Assembly: GCA_043228905.1 (NCBI GenBank)
Contig: JBHGNT010000012.1
Coordinates: 6,944,001-7,008,000, forward strand
From: Azolla caroliniana
Taxonomy: Eukaryota; Polypodiophyta
DNA: 64,000 nucleotides
Direction of reading: 5' to 3'
The notes beneath the pieces are model-generated. The model ran no database searches and was not told the DNA's origin. It was given only the letters and a program-made list of their open reading frames with translations. Shown here piece after piece: positions 30,739-42,786 of the stretch. The position numbers were made by a program, and so were the translations under genes. How positions within the stretch are numbered: the stretch's first letter is position 1; every line of letters starts with the position of its first letter.

Positions 30739-31181
30739 TGTCATGAACACATGACCATTATGGCATCACCTGGACTTGAACCTCGAACCTTGTAATCCAT
30801 ACTTGAAAACCTCAACCATTAAGATAGCTTATTGTTATATGAAACAATAAAAACTACTTCTTGTATTACATTCATTATTGTAAAACCTCTAGATTATTCT
30901 AGAATGTTCTAGAATGTCCTAGAGCATTCTAGGTCTAGAACATTCTAGAACATTCTAGAAATCTCTAAGCTATTCTATAGGAACCTATAAATAAGGGCAT
31001 ACATGTATTCTCAAATCAATTCGAATCAACACCAGTCTTTAGCTCTCATTACATATCTTGTATCCATCTCTTTCTTTCTCTATCTTATACATCCATTCTT
31101 CTCTTAGTATTTCATTCCTTTCTTCTCGTGTTCTCTAATATCCTTCTTCCATCACTCTATCTTTTATCCTTGGTTCTGACA
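30739..31181 (+). repeat. Element C 3' LTR
   Basis: 443 bp, about 4 substitutions from 19868-20310. TATAAATA at 30986-30993, self-primer copy AATTCGAATCAA at 31018-31029. Confidence 0.93.
30897..30960 (+). promoter_or_regulatory. Heat-shock-element cluster, C 3' LTR
   Basis: TTC-GAA-TTC-GAA at 30897-30914 and GAA-TTC-GAA-TTC-GAA at 30938-30960, unchanged from the other three LTRs. Here it could also drive downstream DNA. Confidence 0.75.
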
Positions 31182-31186
31182 CATAG
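31182..31186. repeat. Target duplication of C, right copy (CATAG)
   Basis: Counterpart of 19863-19867. Confidence 0.92.
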
Positions 31187-31290
31187 GATTGCAAGCCGAT
31201 CACATCATATATGCTTGAGAGTGCCTAGCCCCCTTTCTCACTCTAATCTTCAACCTCGCCCTTGCCGAGGGTTTTCAACCACAATGGACC

Positions 31291-33434
31291 ATGAACACAG
31301 TGGCCCCTATACATAAAGGAGGGGACCCAATGGACCCAAATACATATAGGACCATTATGATAGGTCATGCACTCACTAAACTATATGGTGCAGTACTGGA
31401 AGTGGAGCTCAGGGATTATATGGAAACATTAAGTCTTCGAGCACATGAGCAACCTGACTTTAGACAAGCCTTCTCCACTATTGACCATATCTTCACACTT
31501 AGATGCTTAATTGACCAGACGAAGGCTCGTAAGAAGAAAATATATTGTTGCTTTGTGGACTTCTGTAAAGCCTTTGACACAAGTCCTTGGGAGAGGTTGT
31601 TTGATAGACTTAAGAGCTTGGAGATACCAAATGACATGATCTGGGCCATTTATGCCCTATATGAGCAAGTCTTCGAGCGCGTAAGATGCCCAGGCGGTCT
31701 ATCCGATTGTTTCACTAGCACCATTGGTGTAAAACAGGGTTGCCCCCTATCACCGACTCTTTTTGGGATCTACATTGATGAGATCACTAGTTTTATTGCT
31801 CATAAGGGAGGCAAGGGAGTATCTATTGGGGATACGCAAGTTAGTCTCTAACTCTACGCAGACGACATTGTCTTGCTCTCGAAGTTGGAACACGACCTAC
31901 AAAAGCATCTTAATGCCCTAGATGACTTTTGTACACAACAAGGACTGGTAGTGAATCTAGCGAAAACTAAAGTCCTTATCTTTCATACATCATCCCGAGT
32001 TAGGAGTAAATGTCACCTAATCCTCTCTCATAAACTAGTTGAGGTAGTTGGATCATATGTATACTTGGGGGTCACCTTAGTGCTCGCTTAGGTAAATTCT
32101 CGATGACCCAGGCAGCCAAAGATAGGCTAACAAGAGGGTATGCATCCCTCTCACTCTTAGAGAGACAATGCCACCAAGCATACTTTCAAGAGCCACGGAC
32201 TAAGGGATGGCACTAAGGGATGGCTCTTCGACTCATTAGTGACCCCTTCCCTCATATATGCATCAGTAGTATGGGCTCCAAGTCTACCATCTTTCATGTG
32301 GACGCAATTAGAGAGACCTTTGGTGACGGTGTTATCATGTCAACTCCGAAGCAAATCGACAGTACCACATGACATTATTAGAGCAAAGTTCAGTCTGCCC
32401 CCAATGTTAGTAGAAGCACTTTTTCAAGTGGTAGTTTTTATTCATCGAATACACAGCCAACCACAAGATAGGATATCCCGCCGAGCCTTTGAGGCATCCC
32501 GATCCCTACATGCATTTGGAGACACTAGCTCTTGGTATAGCACTTTGGTCAATTGGTTACTTGCAAATAGCATAGAAATTAATAACGTACCTCCCTTTAA
32601 GTACAACCATGGGACTGATCAAACTCTAATATCTCATGAAGACCGTAATAAAGTGATACGCCAAGAAATATGGCAAATTTACACTCGACATAAATGGATC
32701 ACCCCACTAGAGCCGCTCCATCTAAAATGTTGTACTATAAGGAACACTTCTTGCACTTCTCTAATTTAGGTTTTATTACACGACCAATATATGTAGATAC
32801 ATTCTTATCAAATGCACTAAGGGTGGCCATTGGACAACTTAGGATATCATCTCACCAACTTGAGATTGAGAATGGTCGGGCTAATAGAGTCCCTAGAGAG
32901 GAAAGGCTATGTAGGTTATGCCACATAGAGATAGAGGATGAGTATCACTTCACATGCAAATGCCCAACTTATGCCGAGATACAAGCGAAATACCAAGACA
33001 TATTAGGACCCTCTCCCACCCTCTCCAAACTATTAGATACCCCGGATGAAAAGAGACTAGGTAGGTATATCTTAGAGGTAAAACAACATAGCGAGAATAA
33101 ATTACAAAGTGTTAACCATAACCATTTTACTATTCATCAACATGTAACTAGTGTAATTTTTCAGGAACAAGGAGAGACAATGAATGTGGATACACTTACG
33201 TTGCTCAGCCTCTCTCTTGAGGAAGCAAAAATGCAAAGAACAACCAGACGCCCTCGAATGTTGGGCTTCAAAACAAGTCGACACGGAGTACAAAAGATTA
33301 AGAAGATAAGGGATCGTGAGCTACATCGACTAGAATCTATGGTTGGGGTACCTTTTACATTGGGACCACGGGCCACATCCACATCGAAACCCTTTGACCT
33401 CCCGCTTCTCTTCGAGAGACTTGGATGGAAATGA
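31291..33434 (+). pseudogene. LINE L2: divergent non-LTR retrotransposon
   Basis: Plus-strand remains of a second LINE, of a different type from L1. RT begins TVAPIHKGGDPMDPNTYRTIMIGHALTKLYG and continues with FRQAFSTIDHIFTLRCLIDQTKARKKKIYCCFVDFCKAFD. Then come GVKQGCPLSPTLFGIYIDEI and, after a TAA at 31849, the active site LYADDIVLLS and GSYVYLGVTL. A thumb region and a C-terminal Cys/His domain end it (VPREERLCRLCHIEIEDEYHFTCKCPTY, about 32890-32975). Frameshifts lie near 32090-32239 and 32694-32770. The YADD site and the VPREERxCxxC ... HF...CP tail remind me of LINEs from animals and early-diverging plants rather than the common seed-plant L1. No 5' endonuclease or poly-A tail was recognised. 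Confidence 0.85.
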
Positions 33435-35045
33435 AATTAGGCCTAGTATAACATCATTTTCATTGTAGAACATGTTTTTATATAGAACATGTTTGTTATT
33501 TTACTAGAACTATTTAGCTTAAAACTCTATTTTTATCTTGTTTTTATTTTTATTTTTTACTTTCAATGAATGGGTGAATATCCCATTTTTTGTTGTAAAC
33601 CATTTGTCTCATGGGCCAATTTTGGCCTTAGAAGACGTTAATATATCTTTCTTTCTCGTGTCCAGTGTGATTATTTGTCTCTATGTTATATCAATATTTT
33701 CATTCTCACAAACACCATTCGTTAGCTCATTCTCAGTATTTTTATAGCTTTATTGTCATGAAGAAAACTAGATGGAAATCTAGATAGAAGGAATTGAAGG
33801 TGAAATGCATGTATTCATGCTCATGTGCAACTAGATGTGCCCAAGTAAAAGACCCTTTCCACACACTTTCAACACACGTGTGCTAGAGAGTACAGTGGCA
33901 TATGCAAATGTGAGTGCTCCTTGACAAAGAGATCCACCAGAAGTTGATGACAAGTACAGTGTGTGTGAGCCATACAAGAAAGTCTAGAATGCGACTAGAG
34001 GAGAGACAGAGGGTGGAGAGTGGAAGATGAAACCTTCAACTAAACACATGTCTAACTAAGGATTATGTGTTTGTTAAAATCACCGTCAAAGGGTCATTAT
34101 GAAGATTGTTAGGAGCATAAGAAGATTTGGACATCTAACATTCTCTCACGATAAGTTAACGTTTGGGCAACCATACCAAACAGTCTTTTGTCTTCTGATG
34201 TTGTTTTAATATTGTGTTTTTTGTAGAGAGATAGATAAATAGATTTTGTTATCGTCTTCGGAGGTCAAATATGACCGATGAGACCAGAAATATTATATTT
34301 CATGTAATACATGTGAAAGTGGGTAGTGACTCCTAATGTTCAAGAACTTTACAAATGAATGTTGCCATCAAGGGAGCACATTGTGATTGTGAGAGAAATT
34401 CGTGCAAGGATTGGGTTTGGTTGAAGACGTATGGAAAGCATAGTGGAATATGATCAAAGGCAAACACAAAGACATAGATAGATTTTGTTATTGTCTTCAA
34501 AGGTCAAATATGACCTATGAGACTAAAATAATTACATTTCACGTGATACATGTGAAAGTGAGTAGCGACTCTCAATGTTCAAGAACTTTACCAATAAATG
34601 TTTCAATCGAGAGTGCATATTGTGATTGTGAGAGAAATTCGTGCAAGGATTGGGCTTGGTCGAAGATGTGTGGAAAGCATGGTCAAATATGATCAAAGGC
34701 AAAGCATTGTATCAAAGTGTGATATTCAGAGTCTCTAACATGTTTAGGGCAAAGTGTGCATAGTCAACAACTCTCATCACTTGTGCGCTAGTGCCCCGTC
34801 TCACATCACAATGCATGCGAGTTAAGTTGCATGGAATCAATGGTTTGCATGGCAAACAAGGGGATGGGCTCTAACATGTATTGATGTGTACGGTTTCCTT
34901 ATTCCAGGAAGACTGTGGTTTTGTAGTTAGGTGCAACATGTGTAATATAATCTATGAAGTGCGAGCCTCCACATTTGCCTCATGCCATGATACATTGGTG
35001 TTGAAAAAAGGCCTCATTTACATAGAAATCTAGTGATTCGGATTT
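33435..35045. other. Unclassified DNA with a 239-bp tandem duplication
   Basis: No coding region recognised. The main structure is the direct duplication at about 34229-34706. The remainder is AT-rich and carries no transposon ends I can identify. Confidence 0.5.
34229..34706. repeat. Tandem duplication, period 239 bp
   Basis: Two adjacent copies that share 'agattttgtta', 'ggtcaaatatgacc', 'gtgattgtgagagaaattcg' and 'atgatcaaaggcaaa' at a constant 239-bp offset, with scattered substitutions. Confidence 0.85.
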
Positions 35046-35050
35046 ATACT
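35046..35050. repeat. Target duplication of G, left copy (ATACT)
   Basis: Matches ATACC at 51354-51358 with one difference. Confidence 0.7.
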
Positions 35051-35087
35051 CGTAAAGAACCAGATATGATTCGGTGCAACAGAAGAA

Positions 35088-35143
<56 letters not shown>

Positions 35144-35560
35144 AGTATATAATAGAGAGGTGAAGAAGTTGGGTTTCAAACCCACAACGCAGTGCTTGTA
35201 GTGCTAACAACTTACCACTAGGGTAAGGTAATTACGATAAAAAAAAGAAAGAAAGAAAGAAAGATAGTCAACACAAAGTAGACATAAAAACAATAAAATT
35301 GTATTCACAAGAAGTTGAAAAACAACCAATAGTTACAAAGAAGAGGAGAAGGTGATTATGTAGTCACCTTCTCTCTATACTTTCTCACTACAACTACCCC
35401 TTGAGAAAGAGGTGGAGACTTAACTGCCTACTAACTATGTGTCATAGGGCTTTACTTCTATGACACATTAGTTATCATACAAAGTGGTGGGATGTTCACA
35501 CACTTGGCTATTCCTAAGATGTGTTCCCACATTGGGAAAGTTGAGTTTGATTCTCAACAC
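35051..35560 (-). repeat. Element G 3' LTR
   Basis: 510 bp; its first base is C where the partner has T (TGTAAAAAACT at 46006). It is longer than the partner because of a GT/GA repeat (35089-35142) and an embedded SINE-like segment. It ends TTCTCAACA. The purine-rich GAAGGGGAG on the minus strand abuts it at about 35561-35570. Confidence 0.85.
35143..35238 (-). repeat. SINE-like tRNA-derived insertion in G 3' LTR
   Basis: Present only in this LTR of G. On the minus strand TACCCTAGTGGTAAG (box A, about 35225-35211) is followed about 31 nt later by GGTTTGAAACC (box B, near 35172-35182), then a (CT)n/(AC)n tail. The spacing and order match tRNA-derived plant SINEs. I could not define exact target duplications because the flanks are GA/GAAA repeats. 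Confidence 0.55.
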
Positions 35561-35570
35561 TCCCCTTCAA

Positions 35571-36543
35571 ATGCACCTTCTGGTTGTTGGATAGTCAACT
35601 TGGGTCTTGATTGGTATTCGGGTCGGCTTCGGTAGTCGGCTCCAGCTTCTGTTGTGGATAACCGGCTCACTCCATTTTCTGTGTTCGTTCTGCTCCATCC
35701 GACTCTGTGTTAGGTGGAGGCTCATTATCCTTAATCGCCCTCATGCTCGGCTTGTGGGCAGTCAAGAGTCATAGGTTCGTCGTGAACTGCCGCAGCTTGT
35801 CGGCTCCAAGGACCTTTGTAAAGATGTTGGTCATCTGCAGGTTCGTGTTAATGTGTTGTAGGTTCACATCTCAAGCCAAGACATGTTCTTGAATGAAGTG
35901 ATAATGCACCTTGATGTGCTTAGTTTGAGAGTGAAAAACCGGGTTGTGAGCCAAGTGAATGATGCTCATGTTGTCGCACTAGAGGAGGATTGGATCTTTG
36001 ATGAAGACATCTAGATCCTTGAGAATTCTCTTTAGCCATACAGTTTCACATGCCGCAATGGCCGTGCCCCTGTATTCAGCTTCTGTGCTCAATAATGCGA
36101 CTGTCGCCTACTTCTTACTAGGATATGGCTCCGCTATTGAGGGAGAAGATGAATCCAGAGGTTGATCATCTATTGGCTTTGTAGTCGACCTAGTCAACAT
36201 CTGTGTACCCTTCGATTTGAATTGGTGTGGCCGATTTGTAGAGGATGCCATAATCCTGATAGAAGATTATGTGTAGAGATGTTGATGTGGAAGATGATTG
36301 CGGACCTGTTGATTTAGTTCAACAGACCACATAAGTTTAGATATGCACTATTACAGAGAGAGAGAGAGAGTTAGGCTCAAAGTAAGATTGTATTACATTA
36401 AATCTTCGAACTCTACAAGTACATGGTTACAATGTTAGGATGAGCTTATGTACTCAAGCCCTAGCTCAAGGACATGTTCACACTAAGGACACAAAATAGA
36501 AGGATTCAACCTTTTATGCCAACAAATCCATCGTCCCACTTAC
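35571..36543 (-). pseudogene. Element G RNase H region
   Basis: Minus-strand copia RNase H remains, clearest at about 35870-36110: VALLSTEAEYRGTAIAACETVWLKRIL, then CDNMSIIHLAHNPVFHSQTKHIKVHYHFIQEHV. One TAG lies just before the CDN motif. The fragment stops at the solo LTR E. Confidence 0.82.
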
Positions 36544-36548
36544 ATACC

Positions 36549-37275
36549 TGTTAGGAAACAGGTCCCTCCGGATGGGAAGTGAGAAGAACAGTACTGATGA
36601 GCAAACTCGACCGAGGCCGAATCCGGATGTGTGGAGTACCCGGCTACGGAAGACCCGGTGAGAACCGGATGACGAGTACCCGGCTACGGAAGACCCGGTG
36701 AGAACCAGACGACGAGTACCCGGCAAGATCTGGATGGTGAAGACCTGGTGAGAACCGGATGACGTGTGCCCGGCAAGCGCCGGATGATGCAGGCCCGGTG
36801 AGGAGTGTTCATCGGATGAAGGGACATATTCGTAAATATGTTTCTGAGAGTCCATCAGGGCTATATTTGTAAATAGCCAAAAAGTCATATTAGTATAAAT
36901 ATGACTTAGGGCAAACTTTTAGTTGTTGTTGTCATTTCTTGTTGGTGCAAGAAAAGAGAGAGCGTGTAACTGTGTACGTACAAAGAGAGAGAGAGAGAGA
37001 GAGAAAGAGGTCGTTGCCTCTGTTGTAACCGCCGCCTGTGGCGAAGATAGCAAGCTCAAGGTCGTTGCCTCGGTGCTTCACTATTGTACATTCTGATATA
37101 GTGATAGTTTGCAATCTGTGGGCTACCGTGGTTTTTCCCTAGTTTGGGTTTTCCACGTTAACATCCTGTGTACTCTTCTCTTCACTGTGTCGTGCGTTCA
37201 CTATCCGTTTTCTGTGTTTTATCCTAGGCTCGGTTGTGGCCGAGCATTGTTCATTCGGAGCGTGTGTTCCCGTCA
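36549..37275 (+). mobile_element. Solo LTR E (copia, D/F-related family)
   Basis: 727-bp LTR (TGTTAGG...CGTCA) flanked by perfect 5-bp copies of ATACC (36544-36548, 37276-37280). No internal region, so it is the product of LTR-LTR recombination. It carries CCGG-rich 54-bp-type repeats, the stacked inverted repeats and a TATAAATA near 36893-36900. Confidence 0.92.
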
Positions 37276-37280
37276 ATACC

Positions 37281-37985
37281 TTAGTACTTGCTTAACATAA
37301 TCCAGATGGATGACGCGAGGTGTCTACATGAATTGGTTACGGAGGCCGACTAGATAATCGAGGTCGGGTTGAGTAATGGTGAGGTAGATTAGGCTTCTGA
37401 CTAGCTGACGATAGTGAGTCAACTCACACTCTTCTATGCCAAAGTTGGCATCTAGCTTTGGGTTTCGATCGAGAGGGATCACCACAGATTTGCACTCAAT
37501 CATCCCGAACTTGTATAAAAAGTTGAGGTTGTAGTGTCGTTGGGAGATCATAATGTCGGTTGGGGTCCTAATTACTTCTATACCTAGAAAGTAATGGAGC
37601 TCCTTCATATCTTTCATTTCAAATCAGTCGGAGAGAAGCTTCTTGATATGATTAATATCGGTGCGGTGTTCTCCTCCGATTACCAAGTCGTCGATGTATA
37701 TAACAATAAATAACTATCCTCTGGAATCACTTTGGATGAACAAGAATCATCGGACTTGGACATTTTGAAGCCGATTTGGTGAAGATACCAGGTTATCTTC
37801 AAATGCCAAGCTCTAGGTGCCTACTTGAGGCCGTAGAGAGGATTTCTGAGTCGGCAAACTACTTACGGGTGTGTGCTCCACTTGAAACCAAGAGGTTGTA
37901 CCATATACACCTCATCTAATTCTCCTTGAAGAAAGGCGTTCTTTACATCCATTTGATGGAGGTGCCACCTTTTGGCTATTGCAAG
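37281..37985 (-). pseudogene. Element G RT C-terminal region
   Basis: Minus-strand copia RT remains: MKDMKELHYFLGIEVIRTPTDIMISQRHYNLNFLYKFGM and, closer to 37.3 kb, YRQLVRSLIYLTITQPDLDYLVG (the start of the segment before RNase H). Interrupted on its 3' side by E and on its 5' side by F. Confidence 0.85.
37981..37985. repeat. Target duplication of F, left copy (GCAAG)
   Basis: Perfect match to 43360-43364. Confidence 0.93.
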
Positions 37986-38721
37986 TGTTGGGAGACAGGT
38001 CCCTCCGGATGGTGCAGACCCGGTGAGAACCGGATGACGAGTACTCGGCTACGAAGAGCCGGATGGTGCAGACTCGGTGAGAACCGGATAAGAAGTACCC
38101 GGCTACGGAGAGCCGGATGGTGCAGACCCGGTGAGAACCGGATGAGGAGTACCCGACTACGGAGAGCCGGATGGTGAAGACCCGGTGAGGACCGGATGAG
38201 GAGTACCCGGCTACAGAGAGCCGGATGGTGCAGACCCGGTGAGGAATGCTCACCGGATGAAGAGACATATTTGTAAATATGTTTCTGAGAGTCCATCGTG
38301 GCTACATTTGTAAATAGCCGAAAAGTCATATTAGTATAAATATGACTTAGGGCAAACTTTTAGTTGTTGTTGTCATTTCTTGTTGGTGCAAGAAAAGAGA
38401 GAGTACGTCACTGGGTACGTACAGAGAGAGAGGGAGAGAGAAAGAGGTCGTTGCCTCTGTTGTAACGACCGCCTGTGGCGAAGATCGTGAGCACGAGGTC
38501 GTTGCCTCTGTGAACTCACCGTTGTACATTCTAACATAGTGATAGTTTGCAGCCTGTGGGCTACCGTGGTTTTTCCCTTAGTTTGGGTTTTCCACGTAAA
38601 CATCTTGTGTACATTTTTTCTTCTCCTTTGTGTCGCGTGTTTTCCGTTTCCTATTTTCTGTGTATGATTCTAAGCTCGGTTGTGGCCGAGCATTGTGCAT
38701 AAGGAGCGTTGGGTTCCCGTC
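37986..38721 (+). repeat. Element F 5' LTR
   Basis: 736 bp. About five CCGG-rich units of 54 bp lie between 38010 and 38255, followed by stacked inverted repeats and TATAAATA at 38335-38342. It ends CCCGTCA. Confidence 0.93.
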
Positions 38722-38723
38722 AA

Positions 38724-38736
38724 GTGGTATCAGAGC
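38724..38736 (+). other. Primer-binding site of F (tRNA-iMet)
   Basis: TGGTATCAGAGCG two bases after the 5' LTR. Confidence 0.92.
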
Positions 38737-38751
38737 GAAACGACACAAAAA

Positions 38752-41700
38752 ATGGACGAATCGTTTGGCGGCATGTTCAAGCTCACCGGCTCCAACTATT
38801 CAGTGTGGAAGTCAAAGATGAGGGACATGCTCGTGGTTAAAGACCTCTGGCTGCCGGTTCAGTTCGGGGACAAGAGACCGGACAAAATCGACGCCGCGAT
38901 ATGGGAGGTGATGCACATGAAGACAACGGCGTACATACGGTGCTTCATCGACATGAGCCAGTACAACAACTTCAATGAAGAGAGCAAGGCTCATGAGCTC
39001 TGGGAGAAGATCGGCATTATGTTTCAAAACAAAAATGTTGTTAATCAGGTTTCGGTATTCCGGAAGCTAGTAAGACTCCGGTACCAAGATGGCTCCAGCA
39101 TGGCAGAGCACATGAATGCCTTCCAGGGGCTGATCCACGAGGCAACATCATTCGAAGTACCTCTCGCCGACGAGATACTAGCGCTACTCCTGCTCGGTTC
39201 CCTCCCGGATAGCTGGGAGACATTGGTTGTCACTTTGGGCAACGCCGGGCCGGAAGGAAAGCGGTTATCCCTAGCAAGAGTAAAGTCGAGCTTGCTAGAT
39301 GAGGAGGCGCGTCGGAAAGATGAAGATACGAGCTCCGACTCCAAAGCGCTCCTTACCGAATCGGAACGCGGAAGACAGAGAAACCGTGGTCCCCAGAACC
39401 GGGAGAAGTCGGGGACACGGTCAAAGTCAAGGGGGAGGCCTACTTGCTTCTATTGCGGCAAGCCGGGACACTTCCAAAAGAATTGTCGGCATTTCCGTAA
39501 AGACAAGGAAACCGACGGTACCGATTCGAAGCGGACCCCGGACCGGAACGGTAAAGACCGGAGGGGAACGGACACGAAGGGAACGACGGCAATCGCGGCA
39601 AGTGAAGAAGAGTTGATGCTCATCACCGAGGAGAGTGAGATAAACCTTGCCGGTGACGAGATGACCTGGGTGGTCGACTCCGGAGCGTCGTTCCACCTTA
39701 CCCCGGACCGGAAATGCTTCTCATCCTACTCAGCCGGTGATCACGGCTGTGTCCGGATGGGGAATGAAGGAACATGCCAAATTGTCGGCATAGGAGACAT
39801 GTGGCTGACAACACCAACTGGATGCAAGTTGCTGTTGAAGGATGTCCGACACGTTCCGGAGGTCCATCTGAACCTGATATCAGCCGGTCGGCTAGATGAT
39901 GAAGGCTACACGGGTAGCATCCGGAACGGTGTCATGAAGTTCAGCAAAGGGAGCCTGATTGTGGCTCGAGCCCGGAAGGTCAACACATTGTACCTGATGA
40001 ATGCCCGGTTATGTCCGGAAGAAGTGAACGTGGCATCCGACACTGCCGGTGAGCTGTGGCACAAGAGGCTGTGTCATATGAGCGAGAAGGGGATGAAGAG
40101 GCTTGCAGACGACAACCTCATTCCAGGGAAGAACGTGCACTTGGAGAAGTGCACTTCTTGTCTGGCCGGTAAGCAAAACCGGACCTCCTTCCGACCAAGG
40201 CCACCGATGAGACGTAATGCACCATTGGAGTTGGTGCATATGGATGTGTGTCAAGTAGACACGAAGTCACATGCCGGAGCGTAGTACTTCATGACATTCA
40301 TAGATAACCACAGCCGGAAGCTGTGGGCCACACCGTTGAAGACGAAGGATCAGGTGTTATCCGTCTTCAAAGAGCTCCACGCGAGAGTGGAAAGAGAAAC
40401 CGGCCGGAAGCTGAAGGCGGTTCGAGCAGATAACGGAGGTGAATACCGGGGGCAGTTCGAGGAGTACTGTCGCTCGAAGGGAATCCGGCTCGAATTTACC
40501 GTGCCGAAGACGCCTGAACTAAACGGGCTGGTCGAGAGGATGAACCGGACCGTAATGGAGAGGGTCCGGAGTATGTTGGCGCATGCAAAACTACCGAAGA
40601 AGTTTTGGGCTGAGGCACTGTCGACGGCGACATATGTGATAAATAGATCACCCTCAGTACCGTTGGACGAAGACACGCCACTGAGAGTGTGGACCGGTAA
40701 GGAAGTATCCTACCGGCATCTGAAGGTGTTCGGGTGTCTCACGTACGTGCATGTAGCTAAGGACCGGAGAGGAAAGTTAGATCCAAAGACCCGGCCATGC
40801 ATATTCCTCGGTTACGGTGACGATGATTTCGGCCACCGAGTGTGGGACCTGGTCGACAAGAAGGTATTCCGGAGTCGAGATATTATCTTCATGGAGGACA
40901 AGACGCTCGCCGACTGGGAGTCGGAGAAGAAGATAATGAACTCCGAGTTGACCGGTAAGGATCGACTCTACGATGAGCAGACCCAACCGGCAAGAGACCG
41001 GTTAGCACTCGAGGGACTAGCCGGTTACGGTGAGGATACCGAACAGGCTGAAGAAGTAGTAGTGGAAGCTGAAACCAGAACCGGCCAAGACCCCGAATCG
41101 GATTCGGATGAAGAGCCAGTGGAGAAGCCGGTTACCGAAGCCCGAAGACGGAGATATCCTCTCAGAGAGAGAAGGGCCCCCCGGAGATTTCCGGATGCAG
41201 AGCATGTTCTGCTGACCGATGAGGGGGAGCCGGAAAGCTTCGAAGAAGCGAAGGATGACACCCACCGCCGCAAATGGTTAAGTGCCATGCAGGACGAGAT
41301 GGATTCCTTGCATGAGAACCATACGTACGAATTGGTGGAGTTGCCGAAAGGAAAGCGGGCACTCCGAAACAAGTGAGTGTACAAGTTGAAACCGGGAGAT
41401 GCCGGCAACCCCCCGAGATACAAAGCCAGGATCGTGGTGAAGGGGTTCCAGCAGAAAAAGGGCGTGGCCTTTGACCAGATATTTGCCCCGATAGTAAAGA
41501 TGACCTCCATCCGGATGGTGCTGAGTATAGCGGCAAGCATGGACCTCGAGGTAGAGCAGCTGGACGTGAAGACGGCATTCCTTCACGGCGACCTCGAAGA
41601 GGAGATCTACATGCAGCAACCGGAAGGATTCATGGAGAAAGGGAAGGAGCACCTGGTACGCTGGCTGAAGAAGAGCCTGTACGGACTAAAGCAGGCTCCC

Positions 41701-42775
41701 TGACAATGGTACCGGAAGTTTGACTCCTTCATGACCGATCAAGGGTACCACAAGACGCAAGCCGATCACTGCATGTTTGTGAAGAAGTTTGAAGGAGGCG
41801 ACTTCCTGATACTCCTTCTGTACGTGGATGACATGTTGATCGTCGGACGGGACCAAGCCAAAATACGGATGCTGAAGAAGGCCCTCAATCGGACCTTCTC
41901 AATGAAAGACTTGGGTCCGGCAAGATAGATGTTGGGGATGCATATTATCTGGAACCGGTCAGTGAAGTAATTATGGTTGTCACAGGAGAAGTACGTGACA
42001 AAGGTGCTTCACCGGTTCAACATGTCATATGCGAAACCGGTCGGATCGACACTTCCGGCAAACTGCAGGCTATCCGGTAAGCAAAGCCCGAAGACGAAAG
42101 CAGAGAAGGCGGATATGATGAAGATTCCATATGCCTCTGCCATCGGGAGCTTGATGTACGCAATAGTGTGCACCCGACTGGATATAGGATACGCAGTCGG
42201 AGTGGTGAGCCGGTTTATGAGCAATCCCGGCAAGGAGCACTGGAACGCGGTCAAATGGATACTCCGGTATTTGAAGGGCACTTCAAATATGTGTCTTCGA
42301 TTTGGCTCCAGAAAACCTCAACTTGACGGTTTCACCGATTCGGACATGTCGGCTGATGTGGATACCAGCCGGTCTACATCCGGGTATGTAATGACATATG
42401 CAGGGGGAGTTGTTTCGTGGCTGTCGAGGCTGCAGAAGACGGTTGCATTGTCAACCACGGAGGCGGAGTACATGGCAGTTGTGGAAGCCGGCAAGGAAAT
42501 ATTATGGATGAAGGACTTCATCGGAGAGCTCGGTATCCGGCAAGATGAATACCAACTCTATTGCGACAGTCAAAGTGCCATCCACCTTGCTAAGAATGTG
42601 TCCTACCATTCCCGGATGAAGCATATCCAGCAAAGGTATCACTGGATCCGGGAAAAAGTAGATGACCAAGAGTTCGCGTTGACGAAGATCCACACGGCCG
42701 AGAAGTTCTGATACCCGACAAGCTAGATGCATGCCGGAAGAGGATCAAACTAGTAAGACACCCCATGCCGGAGTG
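38752..42775 (+). pseudogene. Element F gag-pol (multiple nonsense mutations)
   Basis: Starts MDESFGGMFKLTGSNYSVWKSKM. Gag, CCHC knuckle (CFYCGKPGHFQKNC), protease (VVDSGASFH), pre-integrase, integrase (ADNGGEYRGQFEEYC), RT (LYVDDMLIVG) and RNase H (TTEAEYMAVV) are all recognisable and collinear with element D. The N-terminal Gag differs most. Premature stops: TAG 40282, TGA 41374, TGA 41701, TAG 41926 and TAA about 41968. In each case the codon in D is CAG, TGG, CGG, CAA or CAG, so all changes are C-to-T or G-to-A. Near 42700 the C-terminus is truncated by a small deletion (the motif before 'LTPDKL' is missing). Confidence 0.93.
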
Positions 42776-42786
42776 AAGGGGGAGTT

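Larger units (their letters stand above)
19868..31181 (+). mobile_element. Element C: sushi-like chromovirus, interrupted by D
   Basis: Plus-strand gypsy element with 443-bp LTRs (19868-20310 and 30739-31181; about 4 differences) and a CATAG target duplication. The order is self-complementary primer site, (CT)30, gag, protease, RT, RNase H, integrase, chromodomain, polypurine tract. Copia element D is inserted at the start of RT. Without D the element is about 5.8 kb. Compared with B it has about 44 extra bases near the 3' end of the LTR and retains RT. Gag is open, but pol has several stops and frameshifts and a mutated protease motif, so this copy is dead. Confidence 0.94.

Noticed and set aside
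31187-31290. Continuation of LINE L1 beyond element C
   Set aside because: L1 should continue on the minus strand after the CATAG copy, and a weak open frame is there, but no conserved L1 motif is visible. I did not annotate it.
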